In this document: positions 29,030 through 37,716 of the stretch, piece after piece
Numbering within the stretch: the first letter of the stretch is position 1
Layout of the letters: each line of letters starts with the position of its first letter
Origin: Tabrizicola piscis
GTDB lineage: Bacteria; Pseudomonadota; Alphaproteobacteria; Rhodobacterales; Rhodobacteraceae
Direction: 5' to 3'
Assembly (NCBI RefSeq): GCF_003940805.1
Contig: NZ_CP034328.1
Span: forward strand, 372,001-436,000
Length of the DNA: 64,000 nucleotides
Notes under the pieces: generated by a model
The model's input: the letters and a program-made list of their open reading frames with translations, nothing else
What the model was told of the DNA's origin: nothing
The model's database searches: none
Program-made: the position numbers and the translations under genes

Positions 29030-29947
29030 ATGCCGATCAAGCTGCCCGAGACCCTGCCCGCCTTCGACGTTCTGCGGAACGAAGGCGTCATGGTCATGTC
29101 GCCCGAACGGGCGGCACGGCAGGACATCCGGCCGTTGCAGATCGGCCTGCTCAACCTGATGCCGAAAAAGATCCAGACGGAAAACCAGTTCGCCCGCCTG
29201 ATCGGTGCCACGCCCTTGCAGATCGACCTGCACCTGATCCGCATGTCCGAACACCAGACCAAGAACACCGCCGCCGAGCATATGGAAGCCTTCTACCGCC
29301 CGTTTCAGGAGGTGAAGGATCAGAAGTTTGACGGCCTGATCATCACCGGCGCGCCCATCGAGCACCTGCCCTTTGAGGACGTCACCTATTGGGACGAACT
29401 CTGCGAGGTGATGGACTGGACCCAGACCAACGTGCAATCCACCTTCGGCGTCTGCTGGGGCGGGATGGCGATGATCAACCACTTCCACGGCGTGCAGAAA
29501 CACATGCTGCCCGCCAAGGCCTTCGGCTGCTTCCGCCACCGCAACCTGTGCCCGACGTCCCCCTATCTGCGCGGATTTTCCGATGACTTCGTGATCCCCG
29601 TCAGCCGCTGGACCGAGATGAAACAGGCCGAGATCGATCAGGCCACCGGTCTGAAGACCCTCCTCGGGTCAGACGAGGTTGGCCCCTGTCTGGTTGAGGA
29701 TGCCGCACATCGCGCGCTCTATATCTTCAACCACTTCGAATATGACAGCGACACGCTGAAACAGGAATATGACCGCGACATCGCCGCCGGGACGCCGATC
29801 AATGTGCCGCTCAACTACTACGAAGGTGACAATCCCGCGATGCCACCCCTGAACCGGTGGAGAAGCCACGCCCACCTGCTATATGGCAACTGGATCAACG
29901 AGATATACCAGAGCACGCCATATGAGATTGCCGAGATTGGCCACTAG
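29030..29947 (+). CDS. metA: Homoserine O-acetyltransferase (MetA family)
   Basis: MetA acylates homoserine in the first committed step of methionine synthesis. The 305-residue protein keeps the catalytic residues C142 (GVCWGG), H235 and E237 (FNHFEYD). Residue 111 is Glu ([11 protein letters not shown]), whereas E. coli MetA has Gly here. In Bacillus cereus this Glu gives acetyl-CoA specificity, so this enzyme is predicted to be an acetyltransferase despite the common name homoserine O-succinyltransferase. No SAM riboswitch is apparent in the 51-base leader. Confidence 0.95.
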   Translation: MPIKLPETLPAFDVLRNEGVMVMSPERAARQDIRPLQIGLLNLMPKKIQTENQFARLIGATPLQIDLHLIRMSEHQTKNTAAEHMEAFYRPFQEVKDQKFDGLIITGAPIEHLPFEDVTYWDELCEVMDWTQTNVQSTFGVCWGGMAMINHFHGVQKHMLPAKAFGCFRHRNLCPTSPYLRGFSDDFVIPVSRWTEMKQAEIDQATGLKTLLGSDEVGPCLVEDAAHRALYIFNHFEYDSDTLKQEYDRDIAAGTPINVPLNYYEGDNPAMPPLNRWRSHAHLLYGNWINEIYQSTPYEIAEIGH

Positions 29948-30854
29948 CCTCCTGCTTGCAGCCGTAGCGGTTGCCGGCGTCACCCAGTGGCGCGCCTCGG
30001 CGCGCGAGGCTGCGGTGATGGCGGCCTACCCTCCGACCGGGCAGTTCGTCACCGTGGATGGCCTACGCCTGCACTATGAGATGGCCGGCAGCGGCCCTGA
30101 CTTGGTGATGATCCACGGCGCGTCGGGGTCATTGCGCGATCTGACCTTTGCCCTGCGCGATCAACTGACCGACCGGTTCCGCGTGATCGTGGTGGACCGC
30201 CCCGGTCTGGGCCATTCCGACCCGTTGCCGGACACCAGCCTTCTGGCGCAGGCGCGGGTGATCAAAGCGGGCGTCGCGCAGCTTGGCGTGACCGATCCCG
30301 TCGTGCTGGGCCAAAGCTACGGCGGCGCGGTCGCCTTGGCCTGGGCACTGGACGGCGGCCCAAGGGCGCTGGTTCTGGTGGGCAGCCCCTCGATGCCCTG
30401 GCCGGGCAAGCTTGATCCTTGGTATCGCCTGACCTCAACCGCCGTCGGGCGGGCGCTTGTGATCCCGCTGGCATCGGCCTTCGTGCCGCAATCCTATGTC
30501 TCAGCCGCCACCACCGCTGTCTTCGCCCCGGACCCGGTCCCCCCCGGGTATGAGGCGCATCTTGGCACCGCAATGGCCCTGCGCCGCCCGTCACTGGCCG
30601 TCAACACCGCCCAGATCAACGCCCTGCGCGCCGAACTGGTGACGATGGAGCCGCGCTATCCGACCCTCACCCTGCCCGTGGAACTGATCCACGGCACGGC
30701 CGACACCATCGTGCCGCTCACCATCCACTCCGGCCCGCTGTCGCAGCTTTTGCCCAACGTGCGCCTGACCACGATCGACGGTGCAGGCCATATGCCACAC
30801 CACAGCCACAGCGCGGCTGTCATCGCCGCGATTGACCGCGCCGCATTGCGCTGA
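29922..30854 (+). CDS. Alpha/beta hydrolase
   Basis: A 310-residue hydrolase with an N-terminal membrane anchor or signal ([17 protein letters not shown]). Motifs are the oxyanion segment MIHGASGS, nucleophile elbow GQSYGGA, acid in HGTADTIVP and catalytic His in GAGHMPHHS. The ATG at 29922 overlaps the metA 3' end by 26 bases, which suggests coupled translation; an in-frame upstream start at 29883 is less likely. Substrate unknown. Confidence 0.87.
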   Translation: MRLPRLATSLLLAAVAVAGVTQWRASAREAAVMAAYPPTGQFVTVDGLRLHYEMAGSGPDLVMIHGASGSLRDLTFALRDQLTDRFRVIVVDRPGLGHSDPLPDTSLLAQARVIKAGVAQLGVTDPVVLGQSYGGAVALAWALDGGPRALVLVGSPSMPWPGKLDPWYRLTSTAVGRALVIPLASAFVPQSYVSAATTAVFAPDPVPPGYEAHLGTAMALRRPSLAVNTAQINALRAELVTMEPRYPTLTLPVELIHGTADTIVPLTIHSGPLSQLLPNVRLTTIDGAGHMPHHSHSAAVIAAIDRAALR

Positions 30855-30896
30855 CCGGCCCAATCGCCATACTGGCGCCAAAACCGGGAGGCCGAC

Positions 30897-31769
30897 ATGA
30901 CCCTACCTTTCGACGGCGCCATCAGCCGCTACCTCCGCGAAGGCGCCCCTGCCGCCGTCCGCAAAGCCATCGAGGGGGCCGGCAAGGATGACATCCTGAC
31001 CAAGTCCTATCCCTACCAGGAGGAGATGAAGGGCAAGGCCTACGACCAGCATATGGACCTGCTGCAGATCGAACTTGCCAAGATGCAGGCCGCGATCAAG
31101 ACCACCGGCCAGCGGGTGATCGTGGTCTTCGAAGGCCGCGATGCGGCGGGCAAGGGCGGTACTATCAAGGCCGTGACTGAAAACATGAACCCGCGGCAAG
31201 CCTATGTCGTGGCCCTGCCAAAACCGACGGAACGTGAAAGCCAGCAATGGTATTTCCAGCGCTACGTCGACTGGTTCCCCGCCAAAGGCGAAATCGCCCT
31301 GTACGACCGCAGCTGGTACAACCGTGCGATGATCGAGCATGTTTTCGGCTTCTGCACCCCGGCCGAACGCACGAAGTTCTTTCGCCAACTGCCTGAATTC
31401 GAACAGATGATCGCCGATGAAGGGATCATCTTCCTGAAGATCTGGCTTGAGGTCGGCCGTGCCGAGCAGCTCCGCCGCTTTCTCGCCCGCGAGGCGGATC
31501 TGCTGAAACAGTGGAAGCTGTCGAAGATCGACGTCGACGGGCTGGCAAAGTGGGACGACTATTGCGCCGCGATCGACGAGACCATGGCCAAAACCAGCTT
31601 CGGCCACGCGCCATGGACCGTGATCTTGTCGGATGACAAGAAACGCGCCCGCATCGCGGCGGTGCAGACCCTGCTGAGTGCCGTGGACTACGCCAGCAAG
31701 GACAAGGCGGCGATCGGCAAGATCGACGACAAGATTTGCGGCGGACCCGATTTGCGCAAGCCAGACTGA
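30897..31769 (+). CDS. ppk2: Polyphosphate kinase 2
   Basis: PPK2 enzymes transfer phosphate between polyphosphate and nucleotides. The 290-residue protein is a one-domain PPK2 with Walker [15 protein letters not shown], Walker [14 protein letters not shown] and lid sequence [13 protein letters not shown]. It is followed by a tetR gene with overlapping stop and start (TGATG). Whether it runs towards NTP or polyphosphate synthesis cannot be decided by eye. Confidence 0.94.
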   Translation: MTLPFDGAISRYLREGAPAAVRKAIEGAGKDDILTKSYPYQEEMKGKAYDQHMDLLQIELAKMQAAIKTTGQRVIVVFEGRDAAGKGGTIKAVTENMNPRQAYVVALPKPTERESQQWYFQRYVDWFPAKGEIALYDRSWYNRAMIEHVFGFCTPAERTKFFRQLPEFEQMIADEGIIFLKIWLEVGRAEQLRRFLAREADLLKQWKLSKIDVDGLAKWDDYCAAIDETMAKTSFGHAPWTVILSDDKKRARIAAVQTLLSAVDYASKDKAAIGKIDDKICGGPDLRKPD

Positions 31770-32379
31770 TGAAGCGCGGCTATCACCACGGCAACCTGCG
31801 CCAGGCCTTGGTCGAGGCGGCGCTGGCGCTGATCGTCGACAAGGGCCCGCAAGGCTTTACCCTGTCCGAAGCCGCCAAGGCCGCCGATGTGACCCCCGCC
31901 GCCGTCTACCGGCACTTTGCCGGGCGTGACGACCTCTTGGCCGAGGTTGCGCGTCAGGGCTTTGACATCTTCGCCGCCCTGCTGGAATACGCCTATGACG
32001 ATGGCCGCCCCACTGCCCTTGCGGCGTTCGAAGCGACCGGCCGCGCCTACCTTGCCTTCGCCCGCAAATATCCGGGCCACTATCAGGCGATGTTCGAAAG
32101 CGGGCTGCAACCGGGCCAGCATCCTGACCTTGCCAGCGTCTCGTCCAAGGCCCGCGCAACGATGGACCGCGCCGCCGACAATCTGTCCAAGGCGCTGCCC
32201 GCGGAACGGCGCCCCCGGCAAGCATGATCTCAGCCCATGTCTGGGCCACAAGCCACGGTGTGGTGGAGCTGTTCCTGCGCGGCAATGGCGGCCCGCAACC
32301 ATGGGCCCCCGAAGACCTGCTGGAAACCGGCATCGGGATCTATCTGCGCGGCCTGGGCCTGATCCCCCCCGACCGGTGA
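31769..32379 (+). CDS. TetR-family regulator with WHG C-terminal domain (frameshifted)
   Basis: The N-terminus is a TetR helix-turn-helix (HHGNLRQALVEAALALI, FTLSEAAKAADVTPAAVYRHF). The frame ends early at ERRPRQA, but the next frame continues without a gap as SMISAHVWATSHGVVELFLRG ... GIYLRGLGLIPPDR and stops at 32379, as expected for the WHG domain. Adding one C to the run at 32212-32216 restores a full protein of about 203 residues. As with ntrC, the defect is one missing base in a C/G run, so a sequencing error is plausible. It overlaps ppk2 (TGATG) and probably regulates it. Confidence 0.82.
32212..32216. other. Frameshift site: C5 tract inside tetR
   Basis: A run of five C where the TetR frame requires six; codons on both sides encode conserved TetR sequence in different frames. 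Confidence 0.8.
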
Positions 32380-32454
32380 TCTTGCAGAGCGGCGTGCCGC
32401 CGCACGCCTTTCCCCTCGTCAGCGCGCAGGGCGCGCTTCCTCAGCCGATGGGGG

Positions 32455-32523
32455 CATTCTGCCCCCAAACCCCCTGAGAGTATTTGAAAAAGAGCAAGCA
32501 CAATTGCTCTTTTCCAAATACTC
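32455..32523. repeat. Dispersed intergenic repeat, copy 2 (20-bp inverted pair)
   Basis: Arms at 32478-32497 (GAGTATTTGAAAAAGAGCAA) and 32504-32523 (TTGCTCTTTTCCAAATACTC) are inverted repeats with one mismatch and a 6-base loop. A G/C hairpin (TGGGGGC-ATTCT-GCCCCCA) lies just before. It sits between the convergent tetR and potA genes, and could form a long hairpin acting as a bidirectional terminator. Confidence 0.85.
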
Positions 32524-32621
32524 CCGCGCGGCGCGCAGAACCGAGCCGGTTGGCGCTTGCGCCAGAGGCGAGACAAAGGCTTGCAGCCGCGCGCGCATGC
32601 GCGGCTGCGCGATTTGCGACA

Positions 32622-33722
32622 TCAGCGGAAGAGAACCAGCGCTGACGGGCTCCAGGCCACCCGCACTTTGGTGCCCACGTCCAGCACCGGGCGGCCGGGC
32701 ACGTTGCGCATCGACAGGCGGACTTCCACATCTGTGCCGCCAAGGTAGACGTCGTAATAGGTCATGTCGCCGAAGTAGATCACCTCGTCGATCACGCCAT
32801 CCGTCTCGCGTTCGGTCGCCTTCTGGTCGTCGTAAAGCAGCGTCAGCGTTTCTGGGCGCAGGCCCACGACCGGGCTTTCCCCCGCCGCCTGCGGCGCTTG
32901 CGAGATGTCCAGCGCCACGCGGCCCAGGCCCTTGGCGTCCACCTCGACCTTGTCGCCCGCTTCGGACAGGATCGTGGCGGGGATGAAGTTCATCGTGCCG
33001 ATGAAATCCGCGACCTTCTTCGTGGCCGGGCGGCGGTACAGCGTTTCGGGGTCGGCCAATTGGGCAATCTCGCCCTCGAACATCACGGCAATCCGGTCGG
33101 ACATGACCAGCGCCTCTTCCTGGTCATGCGTCACAAGGATGAAGGTGATGCCGACCTGCCGCTGCAGCTTGATCAGTTCGACCTGCATATGTTCGCGCAT
33201 CTTCTTGTCCAAGGCGCTGAGCGGTTCGTCCAGCAGCAGCACCTTCGGCTTCAGGATCAGTGCGCGGGCCAACGCCACCCGCTGCCGCTGGCCGCCCGAC
33301 AGCGCATGGGCTGCCCGAGCGCCATAGCCCTTGAGCCCCACCATCTCCAGCGCTTCGGCCACGGCCTTGGCCTTTTCGTCCTTGGACCGCGGGTCCTTGC
33401 GCAGGCCAAAGCCCACGTTTTCGGCCACGCTCATATGCGGGAAGATCGCATAGCTTTGGAACACCATGTTGGTCGGGCGCACGTTTGCAGGCACCCCGGC
33501 CATCGACTTGCCGTCGATCATCACCACACCCGAGGAGATATCCTCGAACCCGGCGATGGTGCGCAGCAGCGTGGTCTTGCCACAGCCCGATGGCCCGAGG
33601 AGCGAGAAGAACTCCCCCGCCCGGATCGTGCCGTTGATGCCCCGCAGCGCGTGGTAATCGCCATAATACTTATGGACGTCCTTGAACTCGATCATCGTGG
33701 GCCGGTCGTCAGAAAATGTCAC
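32622..33722 (-). CDS. potA: Spermidine/putrescine-type ABC transporter, ATP-binding protein
   Basis: A 366-residue PotA/CysA-type ATPase: Walker A GPSGCGKTT, signature LSGGQRQRVALA, Walker B VLLLDEPLSALD and switch His in VTHDQEEAL. A C-terminal TOBE domain (GLRPETLTLL through FGDMTYYDVYLGG) is typical of polyamine importers. It is the last gene of potB-potC-potA; its start overlaps potC by four bases. Substrate is inferred as a polyamine from family similarity; related transporters carry other cations. Confidence 0.92.
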   Translation of the reverse strand: MTFSDDRPTMIEFKDVHKYYGDYHALRGINGTIRAGEFFSLLGPSGCGKTTLLRTIAGFEDISSGVVMIDGKSMAGVPANVRPTNMVFQSYAIFPHMSVAENVGFGLRKDPRSKDEKAKAVAEALEMVGLKGYGARAAHALSGGQRQRVALARALILKPKVLLLDEPLSALDKKMREHMQVELIKLQRQVGITFILVTHDQEEALVMSDRIAVMFEGEIAQLADPETLYRRPATKKVADFIGTMNFIPATILSEAGDKVEVDAKGLGRVALDISQAPQAAGESPVVGLRPETLTLLYDDQKATERETDGVIDEVIYFGDMTYYDVYLGGTDVEVRLSMRNVPGRPVLDVGTKVRVAWSPSALVLFR

Positions 33723-34528
33723 AGGAAGCCTCCGGAATCTTTGCCACCCGCCTTGGCGATGCCGCGGCGGCGGAAGTACTCGGCAATGCCAAGCAGGATG
33801 ATCGAGAGCAGGACAAGCAGCGTCCCCAGCGCCAGCATGGATGGCACTTTGGCCGGGAAACGGAACTGCCCGAAGATGTAGACCGACAGGATCGGCTGAC
33901 CCGAGCCGAGGAAGTTTGCGATGATGAATTCGTCAAACGAGATGGTGAAGCAGATCAGGAACGACGCAAGGATCCCGGGCATCACCAGCGGCAGCACGAT
34001 CAGCCGGAAGGTGGACAGCGGGGTTTCCCCCAGATCCAGCGCCGCCTCTTCCAGCGACCGGTCCAGCGACTGGAAGGCCGAAGTCAGGATCGCCACGGCA
34101 AAGGGCGTACAGATCAGCACCTGCCCAAGGATCACCGTGAACAGGGACAGCGGAATGCCGATCGACAGCAGCACCACCAGCAGCGCCATCGCCACGATCA
34201 TCTCGGGCAGGACCAAGGGCAGCATGACCATGCCCAGGATCGGCCCCTTCCCCGGGAACCGGTAGCGGACCGAGGCGCGCGCTGCGAAGATCCCCAGCAC
34301 CGTGGATATCGACGCCACCGACAGCGCGATGATCAGGCTGTTCTTCGCGGCATTGCGCAGGTTCTGGTCGGCCAGCATTTCGTTGAACCACTGCAGCGTG
34401 AAGCCGTTCAGCGGGAAGGCCACGACCCGGCTGTCGTTGAAGGCAAAGATCGGCAACAGGATGATCGGGCCATACAGAAACAGCAGGTAGAACAGCGTGT
34501 AGCTGCGCAGCAGAGGCGCCTTCTTCAT
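33719..34528 (-). CDS. potC: Polyamine-type ABC transporter permease
   Basis: A 269-residue inner-membrane permease with six hydrophobic segments and the EAA loop (LEEAALDLGETPLSTFRLIV). It pairs with PotB to form the pore. Its ATG overlaps the potB stop by four bases (ATGA), and its own stop overlaps the potA start. Confidence 0.92.
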   Translation of the reverse strand: MKKAPLLRSYTLFYLLFLYGPIILLPIFAFNDSRVVAFPLNGFTLQWFNEMLADQNLRNAAKNSLIIALSVASISTVLGIFAARASVRYRFPGKGPILGMVMLPLVLPEMIVAMALLVVLLSIGIPLSLFTVILGQVLICTPFAVAILTSAFQSLDRSLEEAALDLGETPLSTFRLIVLPLVMPGILASFLICFTISFDEFIIANFLGSGQPILSVYIFGQFRFPAKVPSMLALGTLLVLLSIILLGIAEYFRRRGIAKAGGKDSGGFL

Positions 34529-35388
34529 TTCTGCCCCCCGATGAACCGACGGTTGAGCAGCACAAAGACCACGCTGACGATGCCCACCATCAGCATCGAG
34601 GCCACGGCAAAGGCCGACCCTTGTGCAAAGTTGTTCAGCTTCAGCAGCTGCGTTTCAATCAGGTTGGCGATCATCGGCTCCTTGCCGTCGCCCACCAGTT
34701 CCGGCGTGACATAGTCACCCACCGTCGGGATGAAGACGATCAGCGCCGCCGCGATCACCCCCGGCATCGACAGGGGCAGCGTCACCCGCAGGAAGGTGAC
34801 CCAGCGGCTTTCACCAAGGTCTTGACCTGCCTCCAGCAGGCTGCGGTCCACCTTCTCCAGACTGACAAAGATCGGCAGCACCGCAAAGGGCGCATAGGCG
34901 TGCGCCAGAACGATGATGATCGACAGGATCGAATAGCTGGCGACGTTCAACGGCTCCAGCCCGATTGCCGCCAATGCGGAATCAAGCACCCCGCCAAAGC
35001 CAAGGATGACGAACCACAGGCTGACGCGGATGATGTAGCTGGTCCAGAACGGGATGGTGATCAGAAACAGCCACAGGCTTTTGCGTTCCGGCTTCACATG
35101 GAAGCTGACGAAATAGGCCACCGGATAGGCCAGCAGCACCGTGGCGAAGGTCACCACCAGCGCCACCATGAGCGATTTGAACATGATGTAGCCGTAGACC
35201 GGGCGCGACCACAGTTCGGCGTAGTTTTCGGCGGTGATCGGCAGGGACACGCTGCCCCGCGCGCCGGTCATCACCGAATAGACCAGAACCGTCGCCAAAG
35301 GCACGGCAAGCAGCAGGATCACATAAAGGGCGGTCGGACTGATCAGCTTCAGGCCAGCCCTGGCTTCCGAATTCGGCGTTTGCGCCAT
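34525..35388 (-). CDS. potB: Polyamine-type ABC transporter permease
   Basis: A 287-residue permease with the EAA loop (LLEAGQDLGESRWVTFLRVT) and six membrane segments. The ATG at 35388 (MAQTPNSEARAG) has GGGGGCAAG directly upstream, so it is preferred over the ORF start at 35448. No periplasmic binding protein gene (potD/potF type) lies next to the operon. Confidence 0.91.
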   Translation of the reverse strand: MAQTPNSEARAGLKLISPTALYVILLLAVPLATVLVYSVMTGARGSVSLPITAENYAELWSRPVYGYIMFKSLMVALVVTFATVLLAYPVAYFVSFHVKPERKSLWLFLITIPFWTSYIIRVSLWFVILGFGGVLDSALAAIGLEPLNVASYSILSIIIVLAHAYAPFAVLPIFVSLEKVDRSLLEAGQDLGESRWVTFLRVTLPLSMPGVIAAALIVFIPTVGDYVTPELVGDGKEPMIANLIETQLLKLNNFAQGSAFAVASMLMVGIVSVVFVLLNRRFIGGQK

Positions 35389-35548
35389 CTTGCCCCCTTG
35401 TGTGCCCACGGAGTTCTCCCCGCGATGCAAGTCTTGTCGTTTGATCAAAACTAGCCGCGTTGCCCAGCTTTAGGCAAGAGGTGCATCATCGCCATGCAAA
35501 AGCAACCCCGAAGCATGGGGGCAAGACCGCTCAATGCCGCCGGATCGG

Positions 35549-35809
35549 TCAGCCTGCGACACGCTCGATGGCGATTGCCCGCTTTTTCAACTCATCATAA
35601 AGGGTCGGGATCACGCGCAACGACCCGACCGCCACCCGCAGCGCCTCGGAAATCCGGGCCTCAGAGGGGTCGGTCGAGGCGACGCGCCAGATCATCCGCC
35701 GCGTCACGCCATCGTCGTACACAATCTCGGTGGTTCCGGTCCGCGTCTTGCGCCAACCAAGGAAATCCGCGCCGCCATGCGGCGCGTGAAAGGTGGATTG
35801 AAGTCCCAT
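35549..35809 (-). CDS. Small hypothetical protein (86 aa)
   Basis: This is the only plausible reading frame in the gap between potB and the MocR gene. The product has TEIVYDDGVTRRMIWRV and a helical, charged C-terminus (IPTLYDELKKRAIAIERV). A weak purine-rich site (AAGAGAG) lies before the ATG. I do not recognise a family; the sequence composition is coding-like. Confidence 0.5.
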   Translation of the reverse strand: MGLQSTFHAPHGGADFLGWRKTRTGTTEIVYDDGVTRRMIWRVASTDPSEARISEALRVAVGSLRVIPTLYDELKKRAIAIERVAG

Positions 35810-35946
35810 TTTCGGGCTCTCTTTTTTATCTGCTCTGCGGCGGAGTGTCCGTCACGTCAGGGCCATCGGTCAACTCCCGCCATTGGCAATTCCGCGTGAT
35901 CGAGTCCGTTGTGCAACAGGTGGGGAATACCCGTCCTGGCTGTAGG

Positions 35947-37371
35947 TCAGACTGACAGGTCCGATGGCGGCCGCGCCAGCAGGTCGGCCAGCGTACGCAT
36001 CGCCGCCTCGAACCCCTCCCGCGACAGGTTGCCCGCGATGGCGATCCGCACGGCATTCGGCGCGCGGCCATGCACCACCGCATATTCGTCGGCGGACCTA
36101 ACCAGCACGCCACGCGCCTCGGCCATGCGCACGAAGGTGGAGGCCCGCCAGCCTATTGGCATCCGCAGCCAGACGAAGGGCACCCCAGGCTGCCAGCCAA
36201 GGTCATAGGCCCCCAGAAGGTTGACCAGACTTTGCAGCCGGACCGCAAATTCAGCCTGCACCCGCGCCTTGATCGAAGCCGCCGCGCCTGAGCGGAACAG
36301 ATGCAGCATCAGGTCCGACACCGGGCGCGACAGGGCAAAGAACCCGTGTTGCGCGGTCAAGCGTCCCGCTTCACCCATGCCCGCCGGGCAGATGACATAG
36401 CCAAAGCGCAAGGCGGCCGACAGGGTCTTGGACACGCTGCCGACCAGCCAGACCCGCTCGGGCGCCAGCGCGCGCAAGGAGGGGATGTCGGTTTCCGCCA
36501 CCGAATAGCAGTCATCCTCCAGCACTTGCAGGTCATAGCGCCGGGCGATGTCGGCAATCTCTTGCCGCCGCTTCACCGGCATCCGCCCGGTCGTCGGGTT
36601 CTGCGCCTCGGTTGTCAGGCACAGCACCTGCGCGCCATGGCGGCGGCAGGCCGCCTCAAGCGCCTCGGGCACGATGCCTTCGTTGTCGATCTCGACCGGG
36701 ATCACCTCGGCCCGGGCCGCACGGGCGGCGTAGCGAAAGCCGGGATAGGCCAGTTCCTCGATCAACACGACGGGGCGGTCGCCCCGCAGGCAGCAATCGA
36801 AGATCAGGCTGATCGCGTTCTGCCCGCCATGGGTCAGCGCCACATCGTCCGGGCCGATCGGGCCAAGGATGCGGTCGCCCATCCAGGTGACGATCTCGGC
36901 CCGCAACGGCGCCTCGCCCATCTGGCTGGTGTAGTCGAGCCACCCGCAGTCGGTCTGTCCAGCCATGTCCAGCAAGGCTGCGCGGAACGCCTGCGTCTGA
37001 CCAACCTCCGGCACCTGTGGCGGGCGAAGGTCGACAAGGCCGGTGTTCCCGCCGGTGATCCGTTCGGTATACAATGCCTGCGTCGGCCCCAGCCGCGGCG
37101 ATTGTGCCGCCACAAATGTCCCACGCCCCACCGTTGCCGCAAGCAACCCTTCCTGCGTGGCAAGCTGATAGGCCCGCGCCACCGTGCCAGGGGTCAAGTG
37201 CAGCCGCCACGCAAGATCCCGCACCGTCGGCAGTTGCGAATTCGGCGGCAGATCGCCGCCACGGATGGCATCCCGCAGCGCCCGGCTAAGCGCGAGGTAC
37301 TTCGGCCCCGGAAATTGACTCAGATCTGGCGCCCAACTTGTATCAGTCACAATAATCCTCTGGCGACTCAT
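35947..37371 (-). CDS. MocR-type GntR/aminotransferase regulator
   Basis: The 474-residue protein has an N-terminal GntR winged helix (LSRALRDAIRGGDLPPNSQLP, LHLTPGTVARAYQLA) fused to a class I aminotransferase domain. The PLP-binding Lys lies in WLVGSVSKTLSAALRFGY. Such MocR proteins sense PLP or amino acids. It is divergent from a DUF1127 gene. Candidate operators with TTGTATCA lie at its own start and in the intergenic region. Confidence 0.9.
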   Translation of the reverse strand: MSRQRIIVTDTSWAPDLSQFPGPKYLALSRALRDAIRGGDLPPNSQLPTVRDLAWRLHLTPGTVARAYQLATQEGLLAATVGRGTFVAAQSPRLGPTQALYTERITGGNTGLVDLRPPQVPEVGQTQAFRAALLDMAGQTDCGWLDYTSQMGEAPLRAEIVTWMGDRILGPIGPDDVALTHGGQNAISLIFDCCLRGDRPVVLIEELAYPGFRYAARAARAEVIPVEIDNEGIVPEALEAACRRHGAQVLCLTTEAQNPTTGRMPVKRRQEIADIARRYDLQVLEDDCYSVAETDIPSLRALAPERVWLVGSVSKTLSAALRFGYVICPAGMGEAGRLTAQHGFFALSRPVSDLMLHLFRSGAAASIKARVQAEFAVRLQSLVNLLGAYDLGWQPGVPFVWLRMPIGWRASTFVRMAEARGVLVRSADEYAVVHGRAPNAVRIAIAGNLSREGFEAAMRTLADLLARPPSDLSV

Positions 37372-37425
37372 TGTGCGACATTGCTACATTGTGCCTACAA
37401 GATCACCGGCATTGTATCAATACAA
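37338..37425. promoter_or_regulatory. Candidate MocR operator region
   Basis: TTGTATCA occurs twice: in TTGTATCAGTCACAAT at 37338-37353 (inside the mocR 5' codons) and in the near-palindrome TTGTATCAATACAA at 37412-37425. CATTGT occurs three times as direct repeats, starting at 37369, 37387 and 37410. The cluster spans the divergent mocR/DUF1127 starts, as expected for autoregulation. Confidence 0.45.
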
Positions 37426-37442
37426 AAACACAGGAGGCAGCG

Positions 37443-37658
37443 ATGCCCCGCACTCAGACCAAAGCCCTTCCCCTGCGTCGGCCCCTGACCCGGATCGAAA
37501 ACCCGGTCGCGCGTCTGTTGGCCATCGTAAATGCCGCCCTGACCCGCCGTCGGGACCGCGCGCTCTTGGCCCGTCTGGACAGCCACCTGTTGCGCGACAT
37601 CGGGATCGACCTCGAACAGGCCGCACAGGAAAGCGCCAAGCCCTTCTGGCGGCCCTGA
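37443..37658 (+). CDS. DUF1127 (YjiS-like) small protein
   Basis: A 71-residue basic protein with the DUF1127 core RDRALLARLDSHLLRDIGID. DUF1127 proteins are small and Arg-rich; some bind RNA and affect phosphate and carbon metabolism in alphaproteobacteria. The ATG at 37443 has GGAGG about six bases upstream. The gene has its own terminator and a divergent MocR regulator. Confidence 0.88.
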   Translation: MPRTQTKALPLRRPLTRIENPVARLLAIVNAALTRRRDRALLARLDSHLLRDIGIDLEQAAQESAKPFWRP

Positions 37659-37688
37659 CCCCGCCCTATCCTGACCTTACCCCTGACT

Positions 37689-37716
37689 GGGCCGGGAACC
37701 TCCCGGCCCTTTTTTC
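37689..37716. terminator. Rho-independent terminator
   Basis: GGGCCGGGA-ACC-TCCCGGCCC followed by TTTTTT, 30 bases after the DUF1127 stop. On the other strand it lies at the end of the first acyltransferase gene. Confidence 0.9.
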
